Assembly (NCBI GenBank): GCA_026005055.1
Contig: BPKI01000001.1
Span: 2,252,214-2,316,213, forward strand
Length of the DNA stretch: 64,000 nucleotides
Direction: 5' to 3'
Source of the DNA: Lysobacterales bacterium
Lineage (GTDB): Bacteria; Pseudomonadota; Gammaproteobacteria; Xanthomonadales; BPKI01
The notes under the pieces were generated by a model. That model did not search any database, was not told the DNA's origin, and saw nothing but the letters and a program-made list of their open reading frames with translations. Every line of letters begins with the position of its first letter. Position 1 is the first letter of the stretch. The translations under genes were made by a program, and so were the position numbers. This document shows, piece by piece, positions 37,570 to 47,443 of the stretch.

Positions 37570-38186
37570 GGCTGCTCTGGCGCATGAGCGCGCCCCACCG
37601 GACAGCGCACACCGGTGCCCTGTAGGCCGCAATAGCCCGTGGGACGGTGGAAAAGATACTGCTGATGATATGCCTCGGCGAAATGGAATGGCGGCGCCGG
37701 GAAGAGGATCTCGGTGGTGATCGGACCGAAACCCGCAGCGGTCAGCGCCTGACCGTAAGCGTCCCGGCATTGAACAGCCAAACGGTATTGCGTCTCGTCG
37801 GCACAAGCGATGAGCGAGCGATACTGCGAGCCGACGTCGTTGCCTTGGCGCCACCCCTGGGTCGGGTCGTGTCCCTCGAAGAAGGCGGCGAGAAGGGCTT
37901 CATACGGGAGGCTTCGCTCGTCGAAGACCACCATCACGGTCTCGGCGTGCCCCGTGTTTCCCGTGCAAACCGCCTCGTAGCTCGGCGCATCGGTCCAACC
38001 GCCGAGATACCCGACCGCCGTCAGGCGCACCCCTGGCAGACGCCAGAAGAGGCGCTCGGCGCCCCAGAAACAGCCCATCGCCAGCCAAGCGCGGGAGAGA
38101 CCGTGGCAGGGATCGCCGAGCCGAAGCCCGAAGACGGGATGGATGAGTTCGGAAACCGAATGCGGCTTGGCAGCTTCAGGAGGCAT
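37566..38186 (-). CDS. msrA: Peptide-methionine (S)-S-oxide reductase
   Basis: Repairs methionine-S-sulfoxide. The 206-residue product has the catalytic Cys in LAMGCFWGAERLFW, GYLGG, YEAVCTGNTGHAE, HDPTQGWRQGNDVGSQYRS, and C-terminal recycling cysteines in TGYCGLQGTGVRCP as in E. coli MsrA. The ATG at 38186 is chosen; an in-frame TTG at 38201 would overlap the upstream GGDEF stop as TTGA and is a real alternative in this coupling-rich genome. It borders the oxidative-stress island. Confidence 0.94.
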   Translation of the reverse strand: MPPEAAKPHSVSELIHPVFGLRLGDPCHGLSRAWLAMGCFWGAERLFWRLPGVRLTAVGYLGGWTDAPSYEAVCTGNTGHAETVMVVFDERSLPYEALLAAFFEGHDPTQGWRQGNDVGSQYRSLIACADETQYRLAVQCRDAYGQALTAAGFGPITTEILFPAPPFHFAEAYHQQYLFHRPTGYCGLQGTGVRCPVGRAHAPEQP

Positions 38187-38197
38187 TCGCTCGCGTC

Positions 38198-40474
38198 TCA
38201 ATAGAGGCCGGGAACCGGCCTCAGCGGTGCCGGCCCCTGTTGGGCGGTGATGACCCGGTTTCGGCCGAGCGCCTTGGCTCGCGCCAGAGCCGCTTCGGCG
38301 CGCTGAACGAGGGAAGTGTCGCTGTCCTCGGCCTGGCGCTGGGCAAGGCCGATGCTCACCGTCAACTTGATCCTTCGCCCCTCCGATTCGATCTCCGCCG
38401 CTTCGACCGCGCTCCTGATCGACTCCGACAATTCACGGGCCTGCACCAGATTGCGCCCGGGCATGATCACGAGGAACTCCTCCCCTCCGTAGCGGACGAC
38501 CACGTCGTCGCCGGCCAGATGCGCTGCGATCAGCTCGGCCACCGCGGTCAGGCAGCGATCCCCCACCTCGTGCCCGTGGAGCTCGTTGAGCGCGCGCAGA
38601 TGATCGAGGTCGACCATCGCGACGGTGAGCGGGATTCGTTTGAGCGTGGTGCGCCGCACGGATTCGGCCAACGCCGCATCGCCGGCACGCCGGTTGAGAA
38701 CGCCGGTGAGGACGTCGGTATCGGCCTCGCGCTTCAACTCCACCTGGGAACGCGTCTCTCCCACGAGTTCCACCGCCAGCGCCGCGAACTCCTGCAGGAT
38801 CGCCAACTCGTCGCGGCCGAAACTCTCGCCGGCTTCGCGCTCCGCCATGACCACACCCCACGCCGGACGCTTGAGGGGCAAGGGCACGATCGCATAGCTG
38901 AATTGCTGGGGTTCCTGTTCGCCGGCCGGTCGGCGCTCGAATCGTGCCTCCACCGGCGCCCGCGACCGCCCCACCGCCCTGAGCTTCTCGATCCTTTCCC
39001 GCACCAGATCCTTGAAACTCGCCTGCTCCGCCTGAGGGTCGCTCACCCATACCTCGCTGCCGTCGCTGCCCGTCGCGTGCACGAAAAGGGCGCGTTGAGG
39101 CAGGAGCCCACGGAGTTCGGCGAGCAGGCGCCGGTAGGCCAGCCATTCGGCATCGCTCTGAGCCGCCTGGAGGAGCTGCGCCCGGGTGCTCTCCCGAAAG
39201 CGCCTGAGGGCCATCTCGCGCCTCAGGCTGGCCCCGAGCCGCTCGCTTTCCTCCCGCGCACGTGCGGATTCGATCCTGAACTCGATGACCCGCTCCACGA
39301 GCGCCACGGAAAACAAGAGCACACCGAGCGCGAAACTGAGCGGGGCGAGGAAATCGAGGCGAAAAGCGGCCCCCAGATGGCTCGCCGCGTGCGCGGTGGA
39401 CAGCCAGGCCGAGGGTGCGAGCAGGAGCAGCACGGCGAAGCCGATGCGGCCGCGGCGGTAGCCTCGCCGCCACATCGCGGCCGTGAGGATGAGCAAGGCG
39501 GCGAAGCTCAGGGTCAGCGCGAGATCGGAGGCCAGCAACAGCGAGCGCGCATGCGCCGGGGGCAGGATGAAGCCAATTCCGGCCAGAGCGAGGAGGGTGA
39601 AGATGGAACCGAGCAAAAGCCGGTCGATCTCTCGCCCGAGCCTGCGGGCATCGGTGTAGCGGCGCACGAAGGACATCGTGGCGGCGGCCATCAAGAATCC
39701 GAAGATGGCCATCGCCCCGCTCCTCCACCACCCGAGCAGGCCGAGCACGGGAAGCGTGAACAGATGCCCGCTGCGAGCGAGCAACCACAGCAGCACGGCG
39801 AGCGCCCAGAGCGAGGCATCGCGGTAGATCGGCTCGCGCAGGGCGAAGAAGAGCATCAGGTTGACCAGAAGAAGGACGAACAGCGCGGTGTAGGCGGCGA
39901 CGAAGACCATGACCGAGATTCGGTCGCGCCGCGCGGCCTCCTCGGTGCTGAGCAGGGCCGGTGAGACCATCACCGGGACGGCCGAGAGAACCCGAAGATA
40001 GCCGTGATCCGGCAAGTCACGGGCGGCGCCCAGCGGGAAGACCGACATCGCACCGAGCGGTGCCGAGTAGGCATCGGCCTCGAAGAAAGAGTGCCGTATG
40101 CGCTGCCATCCCTCCCCCGCCGGCACGATCAGCTCGATACGCTCTGCCGGTATGCGAGGCAGGACGAGACTGAACGTCTCATCGGAGGCGAAGCGCCCGA
40201 AGTCGAGGCGGAGCCAATGCTCACTGGAGCCTCCCGCCAACCGGATTTCCCCGGCGGGGATCGGCTGGAAGTGCTGCTCGAACTCGCCATCGAGGACGCC
40301 TTGCTCGGTGACGCCCGGAAGCGCCGGATCCAATCGCGACAGCGCGAAACCTGCCGGCCCCGAGGCAGCCACGAGCGAAGCGCTTAGCAACCCGAGGCCG
40401 AGGAGGCAGACCGAGAGCAAGCGCCCGAGGATGCCCCGCCGCTCCGGCTCAGGCCTCGATGAACGAGGGCCCAT
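38198..40474 (-). CDS. Membrane diguanylate cyclase with 7TM-DISM sensor and GGDEF domain
   Basis: A 758-residue inner-membrane protein. A signal sequence (about 18-38) leads to a periplasmic 7TMR-DISM extracellular beta domain (about 45-175), seven membrane helices (about 185-395), a coiled coil, a GAF-like segment (about 430-575) and a C-terminal GGDEF domain with RYGGEEF. No RxxD inhibitory site precedes it. It should make c-di-GMP in response to an unidentified periplasmic ligand. The start at 40474 overlaps the end of the DUF2007 gene by 26 bp, and msrA follows at once. Confidence 0.92.
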   Translation of the reverse strand: MGPRSSRPEPERRGILGRLLSVCLLGLGLLSASLVAASGPAGFALSRLDPALPGVTEQGVLDGEFEQHFQPIPAGEIRLAGGSSEHWLRLDFGRFASDETFSLVLPRIPAERIELIVPAGEGWQRIRHSFFEADAYSAPLGAMSVFPLGAARDLPDHGYLRVLSAVPVMVSPALLSTEEAARRDRISVMVFVAAYTALFVLLLVNLMLFFALREPIYRDASLWALAVLLWLLARSGHLFTLPVLGLLGWWRSGAMAIFGFLMAAATMSFVRRYTDARRLGREIDRLLLGSIFTLLALAGIGFILPPAHARSLLLASDLALTLSFAALLILTAAMWRRGYRRGRIGFAVLLLLAPSAWLSTAHAASHLGAAFRLDFLAPLSFALGVLLFSVALVERVIEFRIESARAREESERLGASLRREMALRRFRESTRAQLLQAAQSDAEWLAYRRLLAELRGLLPQRALFVHATGSDGSEVWVSDPQAEQASFKDLVRERIEKLRAVGRSRAPVEARFERRPAGEQEPQQFSYAIVPLPLKRPAWGVVMAEREAGESFGRDELAILQEFAALAVELVGETRSQVELKREADTDVLTGVLNRRAGDAALAESVRRTTLKRIPLTVAMVDLDHLRALNELHGHEVGDRCLTAVAELIAAHLAGDDVVVRYGGEEFLVIMPGRNLVQARELSESIRSAVEAAEIESEGRRIKLTVSIGLAQRQAEDSDTSLVQRAEAALARAKALGRNRVITAQQGPAPLRPVPGLY

Positions 40475-40682
40475 CGCTCCTCCTCAGGGTGCAAAGCAGC
40501 TCGCGGGCCCTGGCCTCGTCTCGTTCGTCCACCGCGATGCGCAGGATCCCGAATGCCGGAAGCTCGCCGATCGCACCGGTCAGGCTCTCGCCGAGCAGGA
40601 TGCAGTGGATACCCTCCGAGGCGAGAAGCCCCCGGGCGAGCTGGGCATCGATCCAATGATCCGCGACGAAAACGACGCGCAT
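40449..40682 (-). CDS. DUF2007 putative signal-transducing protein
   Basis: A 77-residue protein with a PII-like ferredoxin fold. The segments VVFVADHWIDAQLARGLLAS, GIHCILLGE and GILRIAVDERDEARARELL match DUF2007. Function is unknown. It overlaps and precedes the membrane GGDEF gene, so the two are probably co-translated. It is divergent from glnS across 85 bp in which no convincing promoter was seen. Confidence 0.82.
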   Translation of the reverse strand: MRVVFVADHWIDAQLARGLLASEGIHCILLGESLTGAIGELPAFGILRIAVDERDEARARELLCTLRRSDGPSFIEA

Positions 40683-40767
40683 GAGGCTCCTCCCGTTGGG
40701 CGGCATGTTGGCGCAGCCCGCCTTGGATCGCAACGCCCTTTTCCGCCTCGGCTACACTTCGCCCGCC

Positions 40768-42483
40768 ATGAGCTTAGCCCGTCAGGATTTCATTCGCGAC
40801 ATCATCCGCGCCGACCTGGCCGCCGGCCGCCATTCCCAGATCCGGACCCGTTTCCCTCCGGAACCGAACGGCTATCTCCACATCGGCCATGCCAAGTCGA
40901 TCTGCCTCAACTTCGGCATCGCTGAAGAATTCGGCGGCACCTGCAACCTGCGCTATGACGACACCAATCCCGCCAAAGAAGAGCGGGAATACATCGAAGC
41001 CATCCGCGAGGACGTCGCTTGGCTCGGCTTCCGCTGGCACGCCCTTCGCCATGCCTCGGATTACTTCGAGGTGTTCTACCGCGCCGCGGAATTGCTGATC
41101 CGGGAAGGCAAGGCCTACGTCTGCGACCTGAGCCAGGAAGAAATGCGCGCCCTGCGCGGAACGCTCACCGAGCCCGGTCGCGACTCCCCCTACCGCGAAC
41201 GCTCCACCGCCGAAAATCTCGAGCTTTTCCGGCGGATGCGCGCGGGAGAGTTCCCGGACGGCAGTCGCACGCTGCGGGCGCGAATCGACATGCGATCCGG
41301 CAACCTCAATCTGCGCGATCCGGCGCTCTATCGGATCAAGCACCTCCCCCATCCGCACACCGGGGATGCCTGGTGCATCTACCCGATGTACGACTTCGCC
41401 CACGCGCTCTCGGATGCGATCGAGGGCATTACCCATTCGCTGTGCACCCTCGAGTTCGAGGACCATCGACCTCTCTACGACTGGTGCGTGGACAACGTCC
41501 GCCTCCACGAGCGCCCGGAACTGCTCGAGCCGCTGCGCGAGAAGGGCATCCTGGATCGCCCCGGACGGCCCCGCCAAATCGAATTCTCCCGGCTCGAGCT
41601 GAGCCACACGGTGCTCAGCAAACGCAAATTGCTCGCGTTGGTGCGCGAGGGCCTGGTCGAGGGCTGGGACGATCCGCGGCTGCCCACCTTGCGCGGTCTC
41701 CGGCGCCGGGGCGTACCGCCACAGGCGATCCGCCTGTTCGTCGAACGGATCGGCATCAGCAAGCAAAACTCGCGCATCGATTTCTCGGTGTTCGAAGGCG
41801 CGGTCAGGGAAGTCCTCGATGAAGAGGCAAAGCGGCGATTCGCAGTGCTCAAACCGCTGCGCCTGATCCTCGACAACTGGCCCGAGGGGCACGAGGAGCT
41901 CATCCGCCTTCCCAATCATCCGAAGAACCCGGCCTACGGGGAGCGCACCCTCGCCGCCGGCCGCGAGCTGTGGATCGAAAGCGAGGACTTCGCGCTCAGC
42001 CCTCCGAAGGGATTCCACCGCCTGAGCCCCGGAGCCGAAGTTCGACTGCGGGGTCTTGGGATCGTTCGCTGCATCGAGGCGAGGCTCAACCCCTCGGGAG
42101 GGGTCGAGGCCGTGAAGGGCTGGCTCGATCCAGACTCCCGTCCCGGCCATCCGGGCGCCGAACGCAAGGTCAAGGGCACCATCCACTGGCTGAGCACTAC
42201 CCACGCCGTGCCGGCTCGCTTCCGCCTCTACGACCGACTCTTCGCCGTGCCGAACCCGGATGCCGAGGAGCGCCCGCTGGCCGAGCTCGTATCGCCCCGA
42301 TCCCTGGAAACGCGCGAGGGCTTCGTCGAGCCCCTCCTCGCTGCCGCCGAGCCCGAGGAACGCTTCCAGTGTGAGCGGCTCGGATACTTCGTCGCCGACC
42401 GCGAACTGCACCGGCCCGATGCCCCGGTCTTCAATCGGATCGTGGCCCTGCGCGATGCCTGGGGCGGGGCGCATGGGCGCTGA
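40768..42483 (+). CDS. glnS: Glutaminyl-tRNA synthetase
   Basis: A class I synthetase of 571 residues. HIGH motif: FPPEPNGYLHIGHAKS. KMSKS variant: HTVLSKRKLL. The typical GlnRS catalytic RYDDTNP and the C-terminal anticodon-binding barrels are present. A true GlnRS indicates direct glutaminylation of tRNA-Gln, as in most gammaproteobacteria. The ATG at 40768 begins at the family N-terminus. The last 11 bp overlap the deaminase gene. Confidence 0.98.
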   Translation: MSLARQDFIRDIIRADLAAGRHSQIRTRFPPEPNGYLHIGHAKSICLNFGIAEEFGGTCNLRYDDTNPAKEEREYIEAIREDVAWLGFRWHALRHASDYFEVFYRAAELLIREGKAYVCDLSQEEMRALRGTLTEPGRDSPYRERSTAENLELFRRMRAGEFPDGSRTLRARIDMRSGNLNLRDPALYRIKHLPHPHTGDAWCIYPMYDFAHALSDAIEGITHSLCTLEFEDHRPLYDWCVDNVRLHERPELLEPLREKGILDRPGRPRQIEFSRLELSHTVLSKRKLLALVREGLVEGWDDPRLPTLRGLRRRGVPPQAIRLFVERIGISKQNSRIDFSVFEGAVREVLDEEAKRRFAVLKPLRLILDNWPEGHEELIRLPNHPKNPAYGERTLAAGRELWIESEDFALSPPKGFHRLSPGAEVRLRGLGIVRCIEARLNPSGGVEAVKGWLDPDSRPGHPGAERKVKGTIHWLSTTHAVPARFRLYDRLFAVPNPDAEERPLAELVSPRSLETREGFVEPLLAAAEPEERFQCERLGYFVADRELHRPDAPVFNRIVALRDAWGGAHGR

Positions 42484-43042
42484 GCTGGTCTCGGCCTTTC
42501 GCCTGGCGTTACCGGAGTGGATCGCCGACATCACGGATGAGGATCGCGCCTACCCGGGCGACCTGGCCAAGATGGAGCTTGCCGTGCGACTCGCCCGCGA
42601 GAACGTGCGCCGCGCCTCGGGGGGGCCCTTTGGCGCCGCGATCTTCGACGAGGCCGATCGGCTGGTCGCGGTGGGCGTCAACCGCGTGGTGCCGATGCAT
42701 GCCTCGATCGCCCATGCGGAAATCATGGCCATCGTCTGCGCCCAGCAGCGGCTCGGCCGGCACCGGCTCGACGAAGGCGGCGGCCGGTTCCTGCTCGCCA
42801 CCTCGGCCCAGCCCTGCTGCCAGTGTTACGGCGCGCTCTTCTGGGCGGGGCTGAGCGAGCTCTTGATCGGCGCCCGAGGCGAGGACGTGGAGCGGCTCAC
42901 CGAGTTCGACGAGGGCCCCTTGCCGGAGGATTGGATCGGTGCGCTCGCCCGCCGGGGCATCACCGTCCGCCGCGATCTCCTGCGCGAGGAAGCCTGCGCT
43001 GTGCTCGCCGAATACGCCTCCGCGGGCGGCCCGTTCTACTGA
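42473..43042 (+). CDS. Nucleoside/guanine deaminase-like CMP-dCMP deaminase family enzyme
   Basis: A 189-residue zinc deaminase. The metal motif is split between HAEIMAI (His and catalytic Glu) and PCCQCYGALFWAG (two Cys). The segment ENVRRASGGPFGAAIFDEAD matches guanine deaminase and related nucleoside deaminases more than TadA. Substrate is not determined. The ATG at 42473 overlaps glnS by 11 bp. Its last codons and stop lie in the first copy of a 36-bp imperfect repeat. Confidence 0.88.
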   Translation: MGAELVSAFRLALPEWIADITDEDRAYPGDLAKMELAVRLARENVRRASGGPFGAAIFDEADRLVAVGVNRVVPMHASIAHAEIMAIVCAQQRLGRHRLDEGGGRFLLATSAQPCCQCYGALFWAGLSELLIGARGEDVERLTEFDEGPLPEDWIGALARRGITVRRDLLREEACAVLAEYASAGGPFY

Positions 43043-43126
43043 GCCGTAGGGATCGGCAGCCCCATTCGCGACCCAGATCAAAATCAGGGAGCGGGCGGCC
43101 TGTTCTATGGAGCCGGAGGGATCAGC
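43022..43126. repeat. Pair of 36-bp imperfect direct repeats bridging two convergent gene ends
   Basis: Positions 43022-43057 and 43091-43126 match at 31 of 36 positions, both opening with GCGGGCGGCC. Copy one encodes the end of the deaminase; copy two, read in reverse, encodes the last residues and stop of hutU. The 33 bp between show nothing recognisable. Confidence 0.7.
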
Positions 43127-44784
43127 GGACTCTTGAGTCCCTTCTCGCGGGCGCAGGAGAGCGCCTCCTCGTAGCCCGCATCGGCATGGCGCATGACCCC
43201 GGTGCCGGGGTCGTTCCACAGCACCCGAGCCAACCGGGCATCCGCCGCCGGCGTGCCGTCGCAGACGATGACCACGCCCGCATGCTGGCTGAAGCCCATG
43301 CCCACGCCGCCGCCATGATGGAAGCTGACCCAGGTCGCGCCGCTGGCCACGTTGAGCAGGGCGTTGAGGATCGGCCAATCGGACACGGCGTCCGAACCGT
43401 CGCGCATCGCCTCGGTCTCGCGATTCGGGCTCGCCACCGAGCCGGCATCGAGGTGATCGCGCCCGATGACGATCGGAGCCGAAAGTTCGCCTTTGCGCAC
43501 CATTTCGTTGAAGGCCAGTCCCACCCGGTGTCGGTCGCCCAGGCCCAACCAGCAGATGCGCGCCGGCAATCCCTGGAAGCGGATCCGGCTCTCGGCCAGA
43601 TCGAGCCAGCGGTGGAGCATCGGATCGTCGGGGACCAGCTCGCGGACCTTCCGATCCGTCTTCCGGATGTCCTCCGGATCGCCGGAGAGCGCCACCCACC
43701 GGAAAGGCCCCTTGCCGCGGCAGAACAGTGGGCGAATGTAGGCGGGGACGAAGCCGGGGAAGTCGAAGGCGCGAGCGAGGCCCTCTTCCTTCGCCATCTG
43801 ACGGATGTTGTTGCCGTAGTCGAAAACCGGAACGCCCTGATCGTGGAAGGCGAGCATCGCTTCCACGTGGATGCGCATCGAGCGGCGAGCGGCTTCGGCC
43901 GTGCCCTTCGGATCGCGCACACGTCGCTCGAACCATTCCTCGACCGTCCAGCCGATGGGGAGGTAGCCGTTGACCGGATCGTGGGCGCTGGTCTGATCGG
44001 TCACCGCATCGGGCCGTATCCCGCGCCGCACCAGCTCCGGCAGGAGCTCGGCGGCATTCCCGCAGAGCGCCACGGAACGCGCCAGCCCCTCTGCACAGTA
44101 ACGGCGGATGCGCGCGATCGCGTCGTCGAGGTCCTGCGCCTGCTCGTCGAGATAACCGGTGCGCAGACGGAAGTCGATGCGGCTTTGTTGGCACTCGATC
44201 GCCAGCATCGAAGCGCCGGCCATGGTCGCGGCGAGCGGCTGGGCGCCTCCCATCCCGCCCAGTCCCGCCGTGAGGATCCACCGCCCGGTCAGGTTCCCGC
44301 CGTAATGGCGCCGGCCCATCTCGGCGAAGGTTTCGTAAGTGCCTTGGACGATGCCCTGCGAGCCGATGTAGATCCAGGAGCCGGCGGTCATCTGACCGTA
44401 CATCATCAACCCCTTGCGGTCCAGCTCCTGGAAGTGCTCCCAGGTCGCCCAGGCGGGCACGAGGTTGCTGTTGGCGATCAGCACGCGGGGTGCATCCGGA
44501 TGCGTGGGGAAAATCCCCACCGGCTTGCCCGATTGCACGAGCAGGGTCTCCTCATCGGAGAGTTCACGCAGGGCGGCGAGGATCGCATCGAAACAGACCC
44601 AATCCCGGGCGGCGCGACCGACGCCGCCATAGACCACCAGGCGCTCGGGGTCCTCGGCGACCTCGGGGTCGAGATTGTTCTGGATCATCCGGTACGCCGC
44701 CTCGGTCTGCCAGCTGCGGCAGCTCAGCCGCGAGCCTCTTGGCGCACGCACGATGCGGCCCGGCGCATGACGGGGGTCGCTCAT
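43105..44784 (-). CDS. hutU: Urocanate hydratase
   Basis: An NAD-dependent lyase converting urocanate to imidazolonepropionate in histidine degradation. The 559-residue product has family landmarks [56 protein letters not shown] and [17 protein letters not shown]. The ATG at 44784 is preferred to a GTG four codons upstream because GGGAGA lies 6 nt before it. No hutH, hutI or hutG is nearby. It lies 43 bp downstream of glnD. Confidence 0.96.
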   Translation of the reverse strand: MSDPRHAPGRIVRAPRGSRLSCRSWQTEAAYRMIQNNLDPEVAEDPERLVVYGGVGRAARDWVCFDAILAALRELSDEETLLVQSGKPVGIFPTHPDAPRVLIANSNLVPAWATWEHFQELDRKGLMMYGQMTAGSWIYIGSQGIVQGTYETFAEMGRRHYGGNLTGRWILTAGLGGMGGAQPLAATMAGASMLAIECQQSRIDFRLRTGYLDEQAQDLDDAIARIRRYCAEGLARSVALCGNAAELLPELVRRGIRPDAVTDQTSAHDPVNGYLPIGWTVEEWFERRVRDPKGTAEAARRSMRIHVEAMLAFHDQGVPVFDYGNNIRQMAKEEGLARAFDFPGFVPAYIRPLFCRGKGPFRWVALSGDPEDIRKTDRKVRELVPDDPMLHRWLDLAESRIRFQGLPARICWLGLGDRHRVGLAFNEMVRKGELSAPIVIGRDHLDAGSVASPNRETEAMRDGSDAVSDWPILNALLNVASGATWVSFHHGGGVGMGFSQHAGVVIVCDGTPAADARLARVLWNDPGTGVMRHADAGYEEALSCAREKGLKSPLIPPAP

Positions 44785-44827
44785 CTCGTCTCCCACCCTC
44801 GAGTTCGGATGGCGGATTATAGGCGGC

Positions 44828-47443
44828 TCAGCCTTCGCTCCCGCCGCTCTCGCGCCATTGCAGGCTCAAGCGCTCAGCCAGCCGCTCGGCGAGCGCCTGC
44901 CGAGACGTGGGCGACAGCGGACGATCGTTCTCGCCGCCGAGCAGGAAAATGTCCTCCGCCCGCTCGCCCAGCGTCGCGATCCGCGCCTCGTGCACCCGGA
45001 TCCCCAAGTCGCGAAACACGGCAGCCACCGCTGCGAGCAGCCCCGGTCGGTCCGTGCAGATGAGCAGCATCTCCGTCCTCCCATCGCGCTCGGCGAACTC
45101 GATCCGCGGCGGACGGGCGAAATACCGTTGCCTACGTGGCAACACCCGCCGCGCCGGTACGATGCGCAGCGGGCGCTCGGAGAGCGCCCGCGAGAGGGCG
45201 GCGGCGATCTCCCGAAGCCGCGGCCCTTCCCCCACGGCACCTCCCGAGCGCTCGTGGACCAGGAAGGTGTCGAAAGCGAGGCCGCTGGTCGTGGTCGCGA
45301 TGCGCGCGGTGAGTACGTCGAGCTCGAGGCGGTCGAGGGTGGCCGTGAGGGCCGCGAACAATCCGTCCATGTCCGGGCAAACCACGAAGACCTCGGTGAC
45401 GGGCCGATCCGCCGGACTCCTCACCGCAGCGAGCGGTCCGGCGGAACGATCCCACTCTGCGAGACAGCGAGTCTGCCAGGCGATCTGATCGGCCTCGTAG
45501 CGCAGGAAGGCGTCCTGTGGGAAATCGCGCCACAACCGCTCGGCCTGCTCGGGGGAAATGCCCGCATCCCGCAGCAGCTCGAGGGCCTCGCGCCGGCGCT
45601 CCGCGCCGCGCTCGGCAGCGGTGAGAGAGAGGCCACCGCTGCGGCGGATGAGGAGCCGAGTGCTGTCGTAGAGAGCCGCCAGCAGCTCACCCTTCCAGTC
45701 GTTCCAGAGCTTGGGGTGCGTGGCGGAAATGTCGGCGACCGTGAGCAGGTAGAGATAATCGAGGCGATCGCGATGACCCACGCTCGCGGCGAAACGCGCG
45801 ATCACTTTGGGATCCTGGATGTCCTCACGCTGCGCGGTGCGCGACATGAGCAGGTGTGCGCGCACCAGCCAAGCCACCAGCTCGGCATCGGCGGCGCCAA
45901 GGCCCAAGCGCCTGGCAAAGGCGTGCGCGTCCTCCGCGCCGAGTTCGGAGTGGTCTCCCCCCCGCCCTTTGGCGATGTCGTGGAACAGCGCCCCGAGGTA
46001 GAGAAGTTCCGGACGTTGGATCTGCGCCGCCACCGCCTCCGGCAGGGGGCGTCTGCCCGGCCGCCCCGGCCGGAAAAGGTCATCCAATTCGCGCAGGACG
46101 AAGAGCGTGTGCTGATCGACCGTGTAGGCGTGGAACAGGTCGTACTGCATTCGCCCCGTGACTTTCGCGAAAGCGGGCAGGAGGGCGCCGAGTACGCCGT
46201 GGCGGTGCATCGCCGAGAGGCTCCGGAAAACCGCACCCGGCCGGCGCAGGATCTCGAGAAAGGCTCTCAGCGCCGCGGAATCCTCGGCCAAGCGCGGCGC
46301 TGCATCCGCGAGCGCCGAACCCAGCGCTCGCACCGTCGCCGCGGAAAGCGCAACACCGGTGGGCTGATCCGCGAGCACGCGAAATAGCTCGACGAGCGCG
46401 GCGGGACGCTCGAAGGCGCGAGGATCGGCGAGGGTGATGCGGTTGCCGCTGCGGCGGAAATCCAGGGTCAGCCGCTCCGTCGAAACCGGCGAGGGCGGCT
46501 CCAAGCGCTCGGCGAAGCGCTCGATGAGGAGCTCGCTCAGTCGTTCGACGGCATGGGCGCTGCGGTAATAGCCTTGCATGAACTGCTCCACGGCCAGGTT
46601 TTCGGCGTGCTCGTCGCGAAAACCGAAGCGGCGGGCGAGCTCGCGCTGGTGGTCGAAGAGCAAACGCTCCTCGGCGCGGCTGGTGAGCAGGTGGAGCGCG
46701 TAACGGATGCGCGCGAGGGTTTCTCGGGCCGTTCGGAGCTCCGACCACTCTTCGTGAGAGAGCTCGCCCATACGATGCATGGTCGTAAGGCCGCCGGGAC
46801 CGTAGACGCGGGCCGCGATCCATTCGAGCGTTTGCAGATCGCGCAAGCCTCCCGGTCCATCTTTGACGTTTGGCTCGAGGTTGTAGGCGGTATCGTCAAA
46901 GCGGCGGTGACGAAGCGCACGCTCCTCGATCTTCGCGCGGAAGTATTCCGAGGGCGGCCAAAGCGTCGGCTCGGCGAGACCTGCCGCGAGCGCCGAGGCG
47001 AGCCCCTCTTCGCCTGCGATCCGCCGCGATTCGAACAAAGCGGTGGCCGTGCTCACGTCGCGGCGCGCCAGTTCGATCGTCTGCGCCGGCGTCCGCACCG
47101 CCCAACCCGGTCGCAGGCCCAGGTCCCAGAGCCGGGCCTTGAGCGCAGCGAGATGCGAGGCGAATGCCTCATCCGGTTCTTCCCCCACGAGGACCAGCAG
47201 ATCGACGTCCGAGCGAGGAAACAGCTCACCGCGCCCGTATCCGCCGGTCGCCACCAAGGCTGCGGGGATCCCCTCCGGCCACAGGGCGATCAGGACCCGG
47301 TCGATGAGGGCGGTGCGGCGGGCGAGCAATTCCTGCACCGCAGACCCCTCGGCGAATCGCCGGGCGAGATCGGCCTCGCCCTGTGCCAGCTCGGCCTCGA
47401 GATCGGGGAAACCCCGGATCGCTTCGCACCGATCCTCGCTCAC
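44828..47443 (-). CDS. glnD: Bifunctional uridylyltransferase/uridylyl-removing enzyme GlnD
   Basis: Senses glutamine and modifies PII proteins. The 871-residue product has the nucleotidyltransferase site [19 protein letters not shown], the HD domain with [17 protein letters not shown], and two C-terminal ACT domains ([19 protein letters not shown] and [18 protein letters not shown]). The GTG at 47443 overlaps the map stop as GTGA. The map-glnD order is standard in gammaproteobacteria. Confidence 0.97.
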   Translation of the reverse strand: MSEDRCEAIRGFPDLEAELAQGEADLARRFAEGSAVQELLARRTALIDRVLIALWPEGIPAALVATGGYGRGELFPRSDVDLLVLVGEEPDEAFASHLAALKARLWDLGLRPGWAVRTPAQTIELARRDVSTATALFESRRIAGEEGLASALAAGLAEPTLWPPSEYFRAKIEERALRHRRFDDTAYNLEPNVKDGPGGLRDLQTLEWIAARVYGPGGLTTMHRMGELSHEEWSELRTARETLARIRYALHLLTSRAEERLLFDHQRELARRFGFRDEHAENLAVEQFMQGYYRSAHAVERLSELLIERFAERLEPPSPVSTERLTLDFRRSGNRITLADPRAFERPAALVELFRVLADQPTGVALSAATVRALGSALADAAPRLAEDSAALRAFLEILRRPGAVFRSLSAMHRHGVLGALLPAFAKVTGRMQYDLFHAYTVDQHTLFVLRELDDLFRPGRPGRRPLPEAVAAQIQRPELLYLGALFHDIAKGRGGDHSELGAEDAHAFARRLGLGAADAELVAWLVRAHLLMSRTAQREDIQDPKVIARFAASVGHRDRLDYLYLLTVADISATHPKLWNDWKGELLAALYDSTRLLIRRSGGLSLTAAERGAERRREALELLRDAGISPEQAERLWRDFPQDAFLRYEADQIAWQTRCLAEWDRSAGPLAAVRSPADRPVTEVFVVCPDMDGLFAALTATLDRLELDVLTARIATTTSGLAFDTFLVHERSGGAVGEGPRLREIAAALSRALSERPLRIVPARRVLPRRQRYFARPPRIEFAERDGRTEMLLICTDRPGLLAAVAAVFRDLGIRVHEARIATLGERAEDIFLLGGENDRPLSPTSRQALAERLAERLSLQWRESGGSEG

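Noticed and set aside
40774-42534. A 586-codon minus-strand frame opposite glnS
   Set aside because: It is a shadow of glnS. The glnS motifs and start are unambiguous.
44785-44827. Separate promoter or terminator between glnD and hutU
   Set aside because: The 43-bp gap shows no convincing hexamers and no hairpin with a U-run.
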